DNA of 9,030 nucleotides, taken from NCBI GenBank assembly GCA_034437895.1, contig DAOTTO010000291.1:1-9030 (forward strand), written 5' to 3'. Of the stretch, positions 1-7,007 are shown piece after piece (positions within the stretch are counted from its first letter, which is position 1; every line of letters starts with the position of its first letter). The position numbers and the translations under genes are program-made. The DNA comes from JANRLJ01 sp034437895 (GTDB lineage: Bacteria > Chloroflexota > Anaerolineae > Aggregatilineales > Phototrophicaceae). The notes under the pieces were generated by a model. That model did not search any database. It was given only the letters and a program-made list of their open reading frames with translations, and was not told where the DNA came from.

Positions 1-40
1 AATTTTTCATAAATTATCAATGAATCAACCTACTATTTTT

Positions 41-47
41 AAGGAGG
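41..47 (+). promoter_or_regulatory. Strong Shine-Dalgarno (AAGGAGG) without an adjacent main start
   Basis: A perfect AAGGAGG lies 13 nt before an ATG at 61, a longer gap than the usual 5-9 nt. The start chosen for the histidine kinase (112) is much further away and has no recognisable Shine-Dalgarno of its own. The site therefore either serves the small upstream ORF at 61, or marks where an ancestral kinase start once was. Confidence 0.5.
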
Positions 48-60
48 AATAGCTATTACA

Positions 61-96
61 ATGGTAAAAAGCATCCATGAAACATATTGTAAATAA
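61..96 (+). CDS. Possible 11-codon upstream ORF in frame with the histidine kinase
   Basis: ATG at 61 opens an 11-residue peptide (MVKSIHETYCK) ended by TAA at 94-96. It is in the same frame as the kinase ATG at 112, separated only by that stop and five codons. The perfect AAGGAGG at 41-47 is its only plausible ribosome binding site. Two readings are possible: a translated leader peptide that feeds ribosomes to the kinase start, or the original kinase N-terminus cut off by a nonsense change. A second tiny ORF, ATG at 77 to TGA at 113-115 (12 codons), overlaps the kinase start as ATGA, the arrangement used in translational coupling, but has no Shine-Dalgarno. Nothing in either peptide is recognisable. 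Existence as translated ORFs is inference. Confidence 0.3.
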   Translation: MVKSIHETYCK

Positions 97-111
97 AGTA
101 GCCCTAGTGCG

Positions 112-2295
112 ATGAAAAAACATCATGAAGACTGGTTAAGCATTGAAGAATCACACGCCTTCCAAACAAAACTCAAAGCACTTCATGAGATAACGCGCCT
201 GCTTTCGGAAGCAGACTCGGTGGATGCCGTATGTCGTTTGGCAGTTGAATTGGGGCGCGATCAATTAGGGTTTAATCGTTTGGGCATCTGGTTTTTCGAC
301 GAGCATGATGAAAACTACATCATCGGCACATTTGGGATAGATGAGGAAGGGAACATACGTGATGAACGCGATCAGCATATCAAAGTCAATTTTAAAGAAC
401 CCTTTCTTGAATTATTCCAAACGAAAGCGATAAAAGCACTGCGGCATGACGGAGATTTACAAGATCATGCGGGTAACGTGATTGGTCAGGGCGAACTCGT
501 CGTGACGATTTTTTGGGATGGGGAGCGTAAGTTGGGTTGGCTTTCTGTTGATAATTTCATCAGCAACGAACCCGTGACCAACACAGATTTGGAGTTACTG
601 GCGCTCTATGGCGCGACAATTGGGCAGATCATCGTGCGTAAACGCACCGAACACGCCCTCCATATCAGCGAAGCCGCCGCCCTGCACTTTCAGTCAAAAT
701 TGAAAATGCTGCATGAAGTCACGACAGCATTGGCACAGCCAACTTCGTTTGATGAATTTTGTTATCAAGCAATAGCGTTAGGCCGCAGTAAATTAGGCTT
801 TGACCGACTGGGATTATGGTTTTTTGATAGTGATCCTGAGTATATCGTTGGATCATTCGGGACGGATGAAACAGGCGAAATCCGCGATGAACGGGGGCAG
901 CGTGTTTCGTCAAAAACCGGCTTTGAAAATATGGTCGAGATGCTGGATGGTCGCGTTTTTGCGTCAACCGAAAATGGGTTATTGTATAATGACAGACAAG
1001 AAGTCATCGGCGCAGGTTGGACTGCGGCAGCGGTGGTTTGGGATGGGAACAACAGCATGGGCTGGCTTTCCACCGATAATTTTTTTAAGCAACAACCCCT
1101 CACCCATTATGAACTTGAACTGTTAGCGCTTTATGCCGATACCCTCGGTCATCTGGCAGCGGTACGTAAAGCACAAGATACCCTCACTTCAGAACGTAAC
1201 ATGCTCCGCACCATTATTGATACAGTCCCGGATTTTATTTTTGTCAAAGATCTCATGGGACGTTTTATGCTGGTGAATCGCGCTTCGTGGGAAGCGGCTA
1301 CCAATGCAAATACAGAAAATGATCTTATCGGGAAAACTGATTTTGATATTCATGAAAAAGAGTTAGCAGAACATTATTGGCAAGACGATCTTCGGGTAAT
1401 ATCTACAGGACAGCCGATTCAGAATGTCGAGGAACCAGGCCATATAGCGGACAGAACAAGGTATCTCCTAACGACTAAAGTGCCGCTGTATGACCCTAGT
1501 GGCAAAATTATGGGATTAGTCGGCGTTGCGCGGGATATTACCCATCTTAAAGAAACGGAAAGACAGGCACATGATCTTGCGATAGAACGTGAGCGCATCC
1601 AGGTCTTAAAAGAATTTATCGCCAACATCTCTCACGATTTACGCACACCACTCACCGTGATTAACACCAGCTTATATCTCTTGGAAAAGCTGACCGATCC
1701 GCAAAAACAACAGGACAAGCTGCTGATTATTAAGCAGCAAGCCGCGCTTTTGGAACGGCTAATCGTTGATATTCTCACCATGTTCCGTCTGGAAAATATC
1801 GGCAAACCCTTACATAGGCCAGTAAATTGTAATGATTTGCTGCTCAATATTTGCGAAAATTTGCAAACATCAGCGCGTGAAAAGCAAATCATGATGACAA
1901 TTAATTTGGCAAAAAATCTGCCGAAATTACAGGGCGATCAGGATGATTTACATCGAATGCTGGCGAACTTGGTGCAAAATGCGATTGCCTATACCCCCGA
2001 CGGTGGGAAGGTCATCATTACGACCTATCTGCACGAGCCGACGAACAGCTTTGTGGCTGAGATTGCGGATACAGGCAAAGGCATTAGCCTAAACGACCTC
2101 CCGCATATTTTCGATCATTTCTATCGGGTGGATAAAGCACGTTCAGTAGAGACGGGCAGCGGGAGTACCGGGTTAGGATTGTCTATCGCCAAGCGGATTG
2201 TCGAGTTACATGGCGGCAAAATTGAGGTTGAAAGCATATTGGGGGAAGGCAGCATTTTTCGGGTGTTTCTGCCCTATCTTCAAAACAATCCATAA
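112..2295 (+). CDS. Cytosolic multi-sensor histidine kinase (GAF-like x2, PAS, HisKA, HATPase_c)
   Basis: This 727-aa protein is a two-component sensor kinase that would autophosphorylate a histidine and pass the phosphate to a response regulator not encoded here. Residues about 17-177 and 193-353 are two copies of one GAF-like module sharing LGF-RLG-WFFD, a G-FG-DE-G-IRDER stretch, LGWLS-DNF and ELLALY. Residues about 361-485 are a PAS domain (TVPDFIFVKD, then a GVARDITHLKETE end). The HisKA H-box is ISHDLRTPL with the phospho-acceptor His508. The ATPase domain has an N-box (NLVQNA, N619/N623), G1 box DTGKG (653-657), an F-box (HIFDHFYRVD) and G2 box GSTGLGLS from G684, so all catalytic motifs are intact. 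No signal peptide or membrane segment is visible, so it probably senses a cytosolic ligand, gas or redox state. ATG 112 is the first start after the in-frame TAA at 94-96 and lacks a good Shine-Dalgarno. It is orphan within the window. The ligand cannot be told. Confidence 0.93.
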   Translation: MKKHHEDWLSIEESHAFQTKLKALHEITRLLSEADSVDAVCRLAVELGRDQLGFNRLGIWFFDEHDENYIIGTFGIDEEGNIRDERDQHIKVNFKEPFLELFQTKAIKALRHDGDLQDHAGNVIGQGELVVTIFWDGERKLGWLSVDNFISNEPVTNTDLELLALYGATIGQIIVRKRTEHALHISEAAALHFQSKLKMLHEVTTALAQPTSFDEFCYQAIALGRSKLGFDRLGLWFFDSDPEYIVGSFGTDETGEIRDERGQRVSSKTGFENMVEMLDGRVFASTENGLLYNDRQEVIGAGWTAAAVVWDGNNSMGWLSTDNFFKQQPLTHYELELLALYADTLGHLAAVRKAQDTLTSERNMLRTIIDTVPDFIFVKDLMGRFMLVNRASWEAATNANTENDLIGKTDFDIHEKELAEHYWQDDLRVISTGQPIQNVEEPGHIADRTRYLLTTKVPLYDPSGKIMGLVGVARDITHLKETERQAHDLAIERERIQVLKEFIANISHDLRTPLTVINTSLYLLEKLTDPQKQQDKLLIIKQQAALLERLIVDILTMFRLENIGKPLHRPVNCNDLLLNICENLQTSAREKQIMMTINLAKNLPKLQGDQDDLHRMLANLVQNAIAYTPDGGKVIITTYLHEPTNSFVAEIADTGKGISLNDLPHIFDHFYRVDKARSVETGSGSTGLGLSIAKRIVELHGGKIEVESILGEGSIFRVFLPYLQNNP

Positions 2296-2300
2296 ATGCG

Positions 2301-2329
2301 TTACAACCGCTAAACAAGTCTGCTAAAAT
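2301..2329 (+). promoter_or_regulatory. Candidate extended -10 promoter for the AddB-like helicase gene
   Basis: TGC-TAAAAT (2321-2329) is an extended -10 box (5 of 6 matches to TATAAT), with a weak -35-like TTACAA at 2301-2306 and a 17-bp spacer. It falls in the 67-bp gap after the kinase stop and would give a leader of about 25 nt before ATG 2363. The same TAAAATAGA string is found upstream of the second helicase gene. No start-site data; assigned by eye. Confidence 0.4.
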
Positions 2330-2362
2330 AGAGACTATTAGAACAAAAATTTGGGCATAAAG

Positions 2363-4570
2363 ATGATTCTTCCCTTTAAACTCAATAAAGACCAAAATAG
2401 CATCGCCCGCGCCAAACTCAAAACAACTATTTTTCTTGAAGGCGCTGCCGGAACGGGAAAGACCGCCGCTGGTGTGGCGCGATTAGCTCATTTACTCGAA
2501 TCGGGCGTTTCCGCTGGATCAATTCTGATCCTGCTGCCACAGTTAACGCTTGCTGCCCCTTATTACGCCCTGCTCAATGATCCGCAGCTCGCAGCAGGCG
2601 GGACGGTGGAAGTTGTAACGCTCGGCGGATTGGCACGGCAGATGGTCGATATTTTCTGGCCTTTGGTGGCACAAGAAGCAGGATTCAAACATCCAGACCG
2701 CCGTCCGACGTTTCTTTCTTTAGAAACCGCTCAATATTTTATGGCGCGGTTGATCGAACCGATCATCGCCCGTGAAGGCTATTTCGAGACCGTCAGCATA
2801 GATCGCAACCGACTCTACAGCCAGATCATCGACAACCTGAACAAAGCCTCCCTCATGGGCTTCCCGCATACCGAAATCGGCGCACGGCTCAAAGACGCAT
2901 GGATTGGCGACACGGCGCAGGAAAATATGTACGAGGATGTCCAGCGCTGCGCTGTGCTTTTTCGCACGTACTGTTTAGAAAACAGCTTGCTCGATTTTTC
3001 GCTGCTAACCGAAATTTTTATGCGGCATTTGTGGGACGCACCGCCCTGCCGTGCCTATCTGACCAAGCAATATCGTCATCTAATCGTTGACAATATTGAG
3101 GAAGATACCCCCGCCGCGCATCGTGTCTTAGGGGAATGGCTGCCTGCCTGCGAATCGGCGCTGATGATCTATGACAGCGACGCGGGTTATCGGCGTTTTC
3201 TCGGCGCGGATGCGGTAGATGCTTACGCCCTCAAAGCACTGTGTGAACGTCAGATCACGTTTGAGAAATCGTTTGTCACCTCACCTGATTTAGAAGCCTT
3301 CGCTACAGAATTGGGTAAGACAATCAACACCTCACCCATTACTGAATTAGGCAGCGTCATAGGGGATCAGCGTGCTGCACCCACGAAAAATAGTAAAAAA
3401 GCCGATGCACGCGCCGCGCTTGTTTATGATGACCATCGCTATCATCCGCAAATGGTCGATTGGGTGGCGGACGAAATCCGGCGGTTGGTTCATGACGACG
3501 GCATCGAACCGGGCGAAATCGTCGTCCTCGCGCCGTATTTAAGTGATGCGCTCCGGTTTTCGCTGATGAATCGGCTGGCAACCTATAATGTTCCGGCGCA
3601 ATCGCACCGTCCTTCGCGCTCCTTACGAGAAGAACCCGCGACAATTTGCTTGCTGACTCTAGCACAATTAGCGCATCCGGCCTGGGGCATCCGTCCCGCC
3701 ATTTTTGATGTGATTTATGCGCTGATGGAAGCGATTCAAGGGCTTGATCTGGTACGGGCGCAGTTGTTGGGGCGCGGGGTGTATAAACCTCACCCCCCGA
3801 CCCCCTCTCCAAGCAATAAAGAGGGGGAGGCCAAAACAGGCATGACGTTGCAACCTTTCGACAAAATCAAATCCGATGAACAAGACCGCATCACCTTTGA
3901 ATTCGGCAATCGTTACGATCATCTTCGGGCATGGCTGGAAAATTACGCCAACGAAGAATCTGTTGAGCTTGATGCCTTCCTCAGCCGCTTATTTGGTGAG
4001 GTACTTTCGCAAGAGGGTTACGGCTTCCATGATGATTTTGACGCGGCGGAAGTGGCAGCGAATTTAATCGATTCGGCGCGTAAATTCCGCTGGATCATCA
4101 GCGAAAGCGGCGCGACGGTTGAGGGGAAATCATTGGCGCAGGAATATGTCGAGATGGTCGGGCGCGGCGTAATCGCTGACCAATATTTGCGAAGCTGGGA
4201 CTTAGATACCGCTAACGCCGTCCTCATCGCGCCAGCCTATACCTTCCTCTTGAGCAATCGTCCGGTGGATTATCAATTCTGGCTCAATGTCGGCGGACAG
4301 GGTTGGGCGGAACGGCTGTATCAACCGCTGACCAACCCCTATGTGCTGAGTTTGCAATGGCAGACAGGGGAAAAATGGACGGATAACGATGAAGTGCGCG
4401 TGAGCGCGGAAGCGATGCAGCGTGTGACGCTCGGCCTCATCCGCCGTTGCCGCAAACAGATTTATCTCGGCTTTAGCGAACTTGGTGAACAAGGCTATGA
4501 GCAGCGCGGCGCACTTTTAGAGGCCATCCAACGCATCTTACGCCGCCTAGCCGCCGCTGAATTAGGATAG
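2363..4570 (+). CDS. Superfamily 1 helicase-like protein with degenerate motif II (AddB-like)
   Basis: The 735-aa product resembles UvrD/Rep-family proteins along its whole length. It has an intact Walker A, GAAGTGKT (K33, T34), a motif Ia-like LILLPQ, and a motif II-like stretch VDNIEEDTP (D243, N244) where active helicases have DExQD. A motif III-like region (IYDSDAGYRRFLGAD) lacks the usual GD-Q. Near the C-terminus a motif VI-like LIRRCRKQIYLGFSE is present. This pattern, ATP-binding loop kept but the rest worn down, is known for AddB-type subunits that partner an active AddA helicase; I see no Fe-S cysteine cluster or clear nuclease domain, so it is not a classic AddB. ATG 2363 is preferred over an in-frame TTG at 2351; the Shine-Dalgarno is weak. 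Residues about 476-490 (PHPPTPSPSNKEGE) are encoded by a palindromic repeat. Likely role is DNA end processing or repair, by inference. Confidence 0.7.
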   Translation: MILPFKLNKDQNSIARAKLKTTIFLEGAAGTGKTAAGVARLAHLLESGVSAGSILILLPQLTLAAPYYALLNDPQLAAGGTVEVVTLGGLARQMVDIFWPLVAQEAGFKHPDRRPTFLSLETAQYFMARLIEPIIAREGYFETVSIDRNRLYSQIIDNLNKASLMGFPHTEIGARLKDAWIGDTAQENMYEDVQRCAVLFRTYCLENSLLDFSLLTEIFMRHLWDAPPCRAYLTKQYRHLIVDNIEEDTPAAHRVLGEWLPACESALMIYDSDAGYRRFLGADAVDAYALKALCERQITFEKSFVTSPDLEAFATELGKTINTSPITELGSVIGDQRAAPTKNSKKADARAALVYDDHRYHPQMVDWVADEIRRLVHDDGIEPGEIVVLAPYLSDALRFSLMNRLATYNVPAQSHRPSRSLREEPATICLLTLAQLAHPAWGIRPAIFDVIYALMEAIQGLDLVRAQLLGRGVYKPHPPTPSPSNKEGEAKTGMTLQPFDKIKSDEQDRITFEFGNRYDHLRAWLENYANEESVELDAFLSRLFGEVLSQEGYGFHDDFDAAEVAANLIDSARKFRWIISESGATVEGKSLAQEYVEMVGRGVIADQYLRSWDLDTANAVLIAPAYTFLLSNRPVDYQFWLNVGGQGWAERLYQPLTNPYVLSLQWQTGEKWTDNDEVRVSAEAMQRVTLGLIRRCRKQIYLGFSELGEQGYEQRGALLEAIQRILRRLAAAELG
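3788..3832 (+). repeat. C/G-rich palindromic repeat inserted in frame in the helicase gene
   Basis: CCCCCTC (3801-3807) pairs with GAGGGGG (3821-3827) around a 13-nt A-rich loop, with a C-rich left flank that includes CACCCCCCGA. Base composition is sharply different from the surrounding gene. It translates as Pro-rich PHPPTPSP followed by NKEGE, which I recognise as the typical read-through of a dispersed palindromic element seen in cyanobacteria and Chloroflexota, often intergenic and sometimes in coding sequence. The reading frame stays open across it. Exact ends are uncertain by a few bases, and only one copy is in this window. Confidence 0.65.
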
Positions 4571-4602
4571 AATTCGCCGTCAAGACACAAAGAACGCGAA
4601 GT
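4569..4602. repeat. Short dispersed-repeat-like motif between helicase and Uma2 genes
   Basis: The gap after the helicase stop begins with GAATTCGCCGTCAAGAC, followed by ACAAAGAACGCGAAG. This closely resembles the motif TTCACCGCCAAGACGC with AAAGAACGC-type repeats that I know from many environmental bacteria as a dispersed intergenic element. The internal near-repeats are CAAGACACAA and AAGAACGCGAAG. Only one copy occurs here, so its repeat status rests on recognition, not on the window. Confidence 0.35.
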
Positions 4603-4608
4603 TAGTTC

Positions 4609-4614
4609 AAGGGG
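4609..4614 (+). promoter_or_regulatory. Shine-Dalgarno of the Uma2 gene
   Basis: AAGGGG sits 5 nt before GTG 4620 and 8 nt before ATG 4623. Both starts are in frame and adjacent (GTGATG); the spacing slightly favours the ATG. Confidence 0.55.
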
Positions 4615-4619
4615 AATGG

Positions 4620-5210
4620 GTGATGACCGAAACACTCACGCGAATCGGCATGAGTCTCGAAGACTTTATCAACAAATTCGACGAAGAAGGACCTTTCGAG
4701 ATTCTGGATGGGGAGATTGTGCCGAAAATGCCTAACGTATTTGGACATACCGAAGCAGCCAACAATATTGCCTTATTCATCAATATTTATGCCTTGCCAA
4801 AGAAATTAGGCAAAGCCTACGTTGAAGGTACAGTCATCAAACCAGATTCATTTGACCGTAACTGGGTTAAAGGGTCGCGCATCCCAGATGTGCTTTATGT
4901 GAGTCAGGAACGGCTCAACGACTATAAAGATGCCAATCCCGATTGGGAAAATCGCCCATTAGCGCTCATTCCCGATCTGGTGATTGAAGTCGTCTCCCCC
5001 ACCGACAGCTACACAGAAATCAATCAGCGCGTAAAACGTTACCTCAATGATAGTGTCCGCCTTGTGTGGGTCATGGATCCGCAGGAGCGCACCATCGTGA
5101 TTTATGTTCCCAACAGCGACCAACAAACTACCCTTTCCGGCGAGGCTAAACTCACAGGCGGCGAGGTCATCCCCGGCTTTGAAGTCGCCCTAACCGAGAT
5201 TTTCGCATGA
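4620..5210 (+). CDS. Uma2 family protein (PD-(D/E)XK nuclease-like, DUF820)
   Basis: A protein of 195-196 aa, the usual size for Uma2 proteins. The N-terminus has MSLEDFINKF and FEILDGEIV (the family's Y/FE-L-DGEI segment). The conserved core follows: RIPDVLYVS (D90), PDLVIEVVSPTDS (D119, E123), RVKRYL (K139), VRLVWVMDPQERTIVIY, and the closing GEVIPGFEVALTEIF. Numbering is from GTG 4620; ATG 4623 is equally possible. Members have a restriction-endonuclease-like fold and are predicted nucleases, but their biological function is not established; they are strongly expanded in cyanobacteria and Chloroflexota. Conserved acidic and lysine residues are present, so the fold's active site may be intact. 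It lies 49 bp behind the helicase-like gene in the same direction and could be cotranscribed with it. It converges on the DUF3179 gene, with 46 bp between the stops. Confidence 0.92.
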   Translation: MMTETLTRIGMSLEDFINKFDEEGPFEILDGEIVPKMPNVFGHTEAANNIALFINIYALPKKLGKAYVEGTVIKPDSFDRNWVKGSRIPDVLYVSQERLNDYKDANPDWENRPLALIPDLVIEVVSPTDSYTEINQRVKRYLNDSVRLVWVMDPQERTIVIYVPNSDQQTTLSGEAKLTGGEVIPGFEVALTEIFA

Positions 5211-5256
5211 ATGAAACAAAACCTTCACTCAAAATGTGGGCTAATTACAGCTTACT

Positions 5257-6222
5257 TCAAATGCGCCCGTAGATTTCGCAGTTCGGGAAGATCGAAGCAA
5301 AACCATACCAGCGAATCGCATTATGATTGGGACGTTGGGCTTTTGTCGGCTGACCATCCACATAAAGAATCCCTTTGCTGTAACGGGCATTGGGGCTGAG
5401 TATAAATTCGCTGCCTCTTATCTCAATATGTGTCGGTTCATGATAAAAAGCAGTGGGCAAACCGATCTCTTCATCAAGAAGGATAACGACACCGCGCCCG
5501 TCTACCCGATCAAGAATAATATTGTGATTTGCATAAAGCTGAGACATCGCATAGTAACGTTTGGTCTGGGATGTCCAGACACCCAAGCCCATATCATAAC
5601 GGGGTAAACGGGTATCTTCTGTTCCTCCTGTTGCCAAGAGACCCTCCCCTATTTTAGGCACTTCAGGTACGCGATAGGTTGAGTTCCAGCGTTCTGCTAT
5701 GGCTATTTCGTCTTCACTCATTGCATCCATCACAGCGACTAAAGCATCTGGATAGGCGATTAAGGCTGCCTCTGCTCACATTTGCAATAAAGTATTCAAG
5801 CGTTCTAAACTCGCGCCTGCCATCGCACCATGTAAACAAACGCCCGTGAGATTATTCCAATAGGATCCCGTCTGCTCATCAGCCATCAATACCATCACAT
5901 CATAAAAGCCTTGCGCCGCAAAGTTATAAACTTGGCCTTGATAGCGGGCGTTAAAAATTGTCCCGGCATTACATAAACAGCAGAAGGCTGCCATCCAGGG
6001 CATATCGCCTAATCGACCCTGCGCGACATGGTGATAGACCATCGGCAGCATCGGCAGTAAAATAGCCGTTTCACCAACAGGCGCGACGATATAGGGTTCT
6101 TGGAGATGGATTTTACCTTGTGCGAATGCCTCTGCTAAAGGTAAATAGCGATTTACGTTATAAGGATGCGGCTCCGGCGATTCCAATAAGATTGCACGTT
6201 GTTCATCAAAGGTTTGGCTCAT
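5257..6222 (-). pseudogene. DUF3179 family protein, interrupted by an in-frame TGA
   Basis: From ATG at 6222 a 148-residue N-terminal part runs to TGA at 5778-5776. The same frame then continues with no other stop to TGA at 5259-5257, giving 321 codons in all, a normal length for the family. The N-terminal part has EPYIVAPVGETAILLP, a CCLCNAGTIFNARYQGQ segment (C81, C82, C84) and GSYWNNLTG with HGAMAGASLERL, matching the DUF3179 CPLCGTG...G...LW-Q-TG...G signature. After the stop come AYPDALV, a D-RGVVILLDE stretch, and the closing IRWYGFASIFPNCEIYG, like the family's W-FAW--F-P-T-IY end. The stop falls just before AEAALIAYPDALV, where relatives usually have Trp before a hydrophilic helix, so TGG to TGA is the simplest change. 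Function of the family is unknown. AGGG lies a few bases before the ATG. It could be a pseudogene, a sequencing error or a read-through gene. Confidence 0.82.
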
Positions 6223-6284
6223 AATTGCCCTTTTTGTAGGTTCTACCTGTAGTTTAATCGACTTTCTTTCAAAATTATTTCGCT

Positions 6285-6290
6285 ATTATG
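6285..6290 (-). promoter_or_regulatory. Candidate -10 box for the DUF3179 gene
   Basis: CATAAT on the minus strand (5 of 6 matches to TATAAT) lies about 62 bp upstream of ATG 6222. I find no convincing -35 box at 16-18 bp, so this is only a candidate. Confidence 0.22.
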
Positions 6291-6383
6291 ATTAAGAGAT
6301 GAGCATTGATTTCCGTCGTGGCGAAATTCATCGAAGGCAAGGTGAGTCCAGAAATAAGGTTAGATAAAAATCTCAGGAATCAA

Positions 6384-6420
6384 AAAACGGTGCAGGATAG
6401 TTTGTATCCCGCACCGTTTT
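6384..6420 (-). terminator. Strong intrinsic terminator of the RRM gene (possibly bidirectional)
   Basis: A 16-bp stem with one mismatch pairs 6384-6399 with 6405-6420 around the 5-nt loop GTTTG; the core is ACGGTGC-GGATA with its complement. Read on the minus strand it ends in six or more T residues, the classic Rho-independent form, 44 bp after the RRM stop codon. On the plus strand it ends in TTTTCGT, so weaker bidirectional action is possible, but no clear plus-strand transcript reaches it. Confidence 0.85.
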
Positions 6421-6431
6421 CGTCAGCTTAG

Positions 6432-6449
6432 AGCCTCTTTGTGGAGGCT
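6432..6449 (-). other. Small hairpin between the RRM stop codon and its terminator
   Basis: AGCCTC (6432-6437) pairs exactly with GAGGCT (6444-6449) around a 6-nt loop. It sits 14 bp after the stop codon and before the main terminator. It may stabilise the 3' end of the mRNA; no T-tract follows, so it is not itself a terminator. Confidence 0.45.
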
Positions 6450-6463
6450 ATGAGCAGATGGGA

Positions 6464-6766
6464 TTAGCTGTTGTAACGTCGGTTGGATGAGTAACCGCCG
6501 CCGCCGCTGGAACGTTCTTCACGGGGACGGGCTTCGTTAACCGTCAATGCACGGTTATCGAGGGTGTAACCGTTGAAGCGGCGAATGGCGGCTTCAGCAT
6601 GTTCTTTGGTCGCCATTTCGACGAAGCCGAAACCCTTAGTACGACCTGTTTCGCGGTCTGTGATGATGGCGACGCTGGTGACTTCGCCAATTTCGGCGAA
6701 AAGGTCACGAACTTGATTTTCGTTGGTGTCGTAAGAGAGATTACCGACGTATAGTTTTGTAGACAT
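6464..6766 (-). CDS. Single-RRM RNA-binding protein with Gly-rich tail
   Basis: A 100-aa protein with one complete RNA recognition motif spanning residues 3-80. RNP2 is LYVGNL (5-10) and RNP1 is KGFGFVEM (44-51), with both exposed aromatics of RNP1 present. Helix segments VRDLFAEIGEV and AEAAIRRFNGY complete the fold. The tail from residue 81 is Arg/Ser/Gly rich (PREERSSGGGGY). This matches the small bacterial Rbp family of cyanobacteria, Chloroflexota and others, thought to act as RNA chaperones; several cyanobacterial members are cold induced. ATG 6766 is supported by AGGAG at 6777-6773, 6 nt upstream. It is probably monocistronic: its own terminator follows, and its neighbours are the separate DUF3179 gene and a divergent helicase. 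The RNA target is unknown. Confidence 0.97.
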   Translation of the reverse strand: MSTKLYVGNLSYDTNENQVRDLFAEIGEVTSVAIITDRETGRTKGFGFVEMATKEHAEAAIRRFNGYTLDNRALTVNEARPREERSSGGGGYSSNRRYNS

Positions 6767-6917
6767 TTGATACTCCTGAATGGATTGAAAAGAATTTTAT
6801 AGAGACGGAAACGGATTCAGCAAAAATCTGGAAACAGGGGTTCTTGTCAAAACAACAGGAAGCACGAGTGGAAGAATTAGGCTAAGAGCAGTTATGGACT
6901 CTATTAAGGGCAAGTGT

Positions 6918-6947
6918 CTCATAGTTCAAGATGATTACAAGGGTCAA
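6918..6947 (-). promoter_or_regulatory. Candidate promoter of the RRM gene
   Basis: On the minus strand TTGACC (6947-6942; 5 of 6 matches to -35) is followed after 18 bp by TATGAG (6923-6918; 4 of 6 matches to -10). It would give a 5' leader of about 145 nt. A second option has a perfect TTGACA at 6850-6845 but only a poor GATTTT as -10. Choice between them is not possible by eye. Confidence 0.3.
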
Positions 6948-7001
6948 TATTATTGGCGCGAGAAATTCATCTTTAAGCAGGAAAAAGCCACCAAAACGCG
7001 G

Positions 7002-7007
7002 TAAAAT
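7002..7007 (+). promoter_or_regulatory. Candidate -10 box for the UvrD-like helicase gene
   Basis: TAAAAT, within TAAAATAGA, lies 26 bp before ATG 7034 and repeats the box in front of the other helicase-like gene. No good -35 is seen at 17 bp upstream. A different candidate is TATTAT at 6948-6953 with TTCAAG at 6925-6930 (17-bp spacer). The leader from the first box would be about 20 nt. Confidence 0.35.

Noticed and set aside
765..1103. 112-codon minus-strand ORF inside the kinase gene
   Set aside because: It is antisense to the conserved second GAF-like module and has no recognisable domain or ribosome binding site.
3357..3812. 151-codon minus-strand ORF inside the first helicase gene
   Set aside because: It is a shadow of the helicase frame; its composition is low-complexity Arg/Pro/His and its start lies in the palindromic repeat.
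5211..5399. 62-codon plus-strand ORF starting directly after the Uma2 stop (TGAATG)
   Set aside because: The junction suggests coupling, but the ORF is largely antisense to conserved DUF3179 C-terminal sequence and its protein has no recognisable features.
5323..5607. 94-codon plus-strand ORF
   Set aside because: Antisense shadow of the DUF3179 gene.
5776..5778. TGA as selenocysteine or as a reassigned Trp codon
   Set aside because: The position suits Trp rather than Cys/Sec, no SECIS-like hairpin was evident, and TGA acts as a normal terminator for Uma2 and for DUF3179 itself.
6299..6367. 22-codon plus-strand ORF ending just before the hairpin at 6384-6420
   Set aside because: It has no properly spaced Shine-Dalgarno or good plus-strand promoter, and the hairpin fits the RRM gene better.
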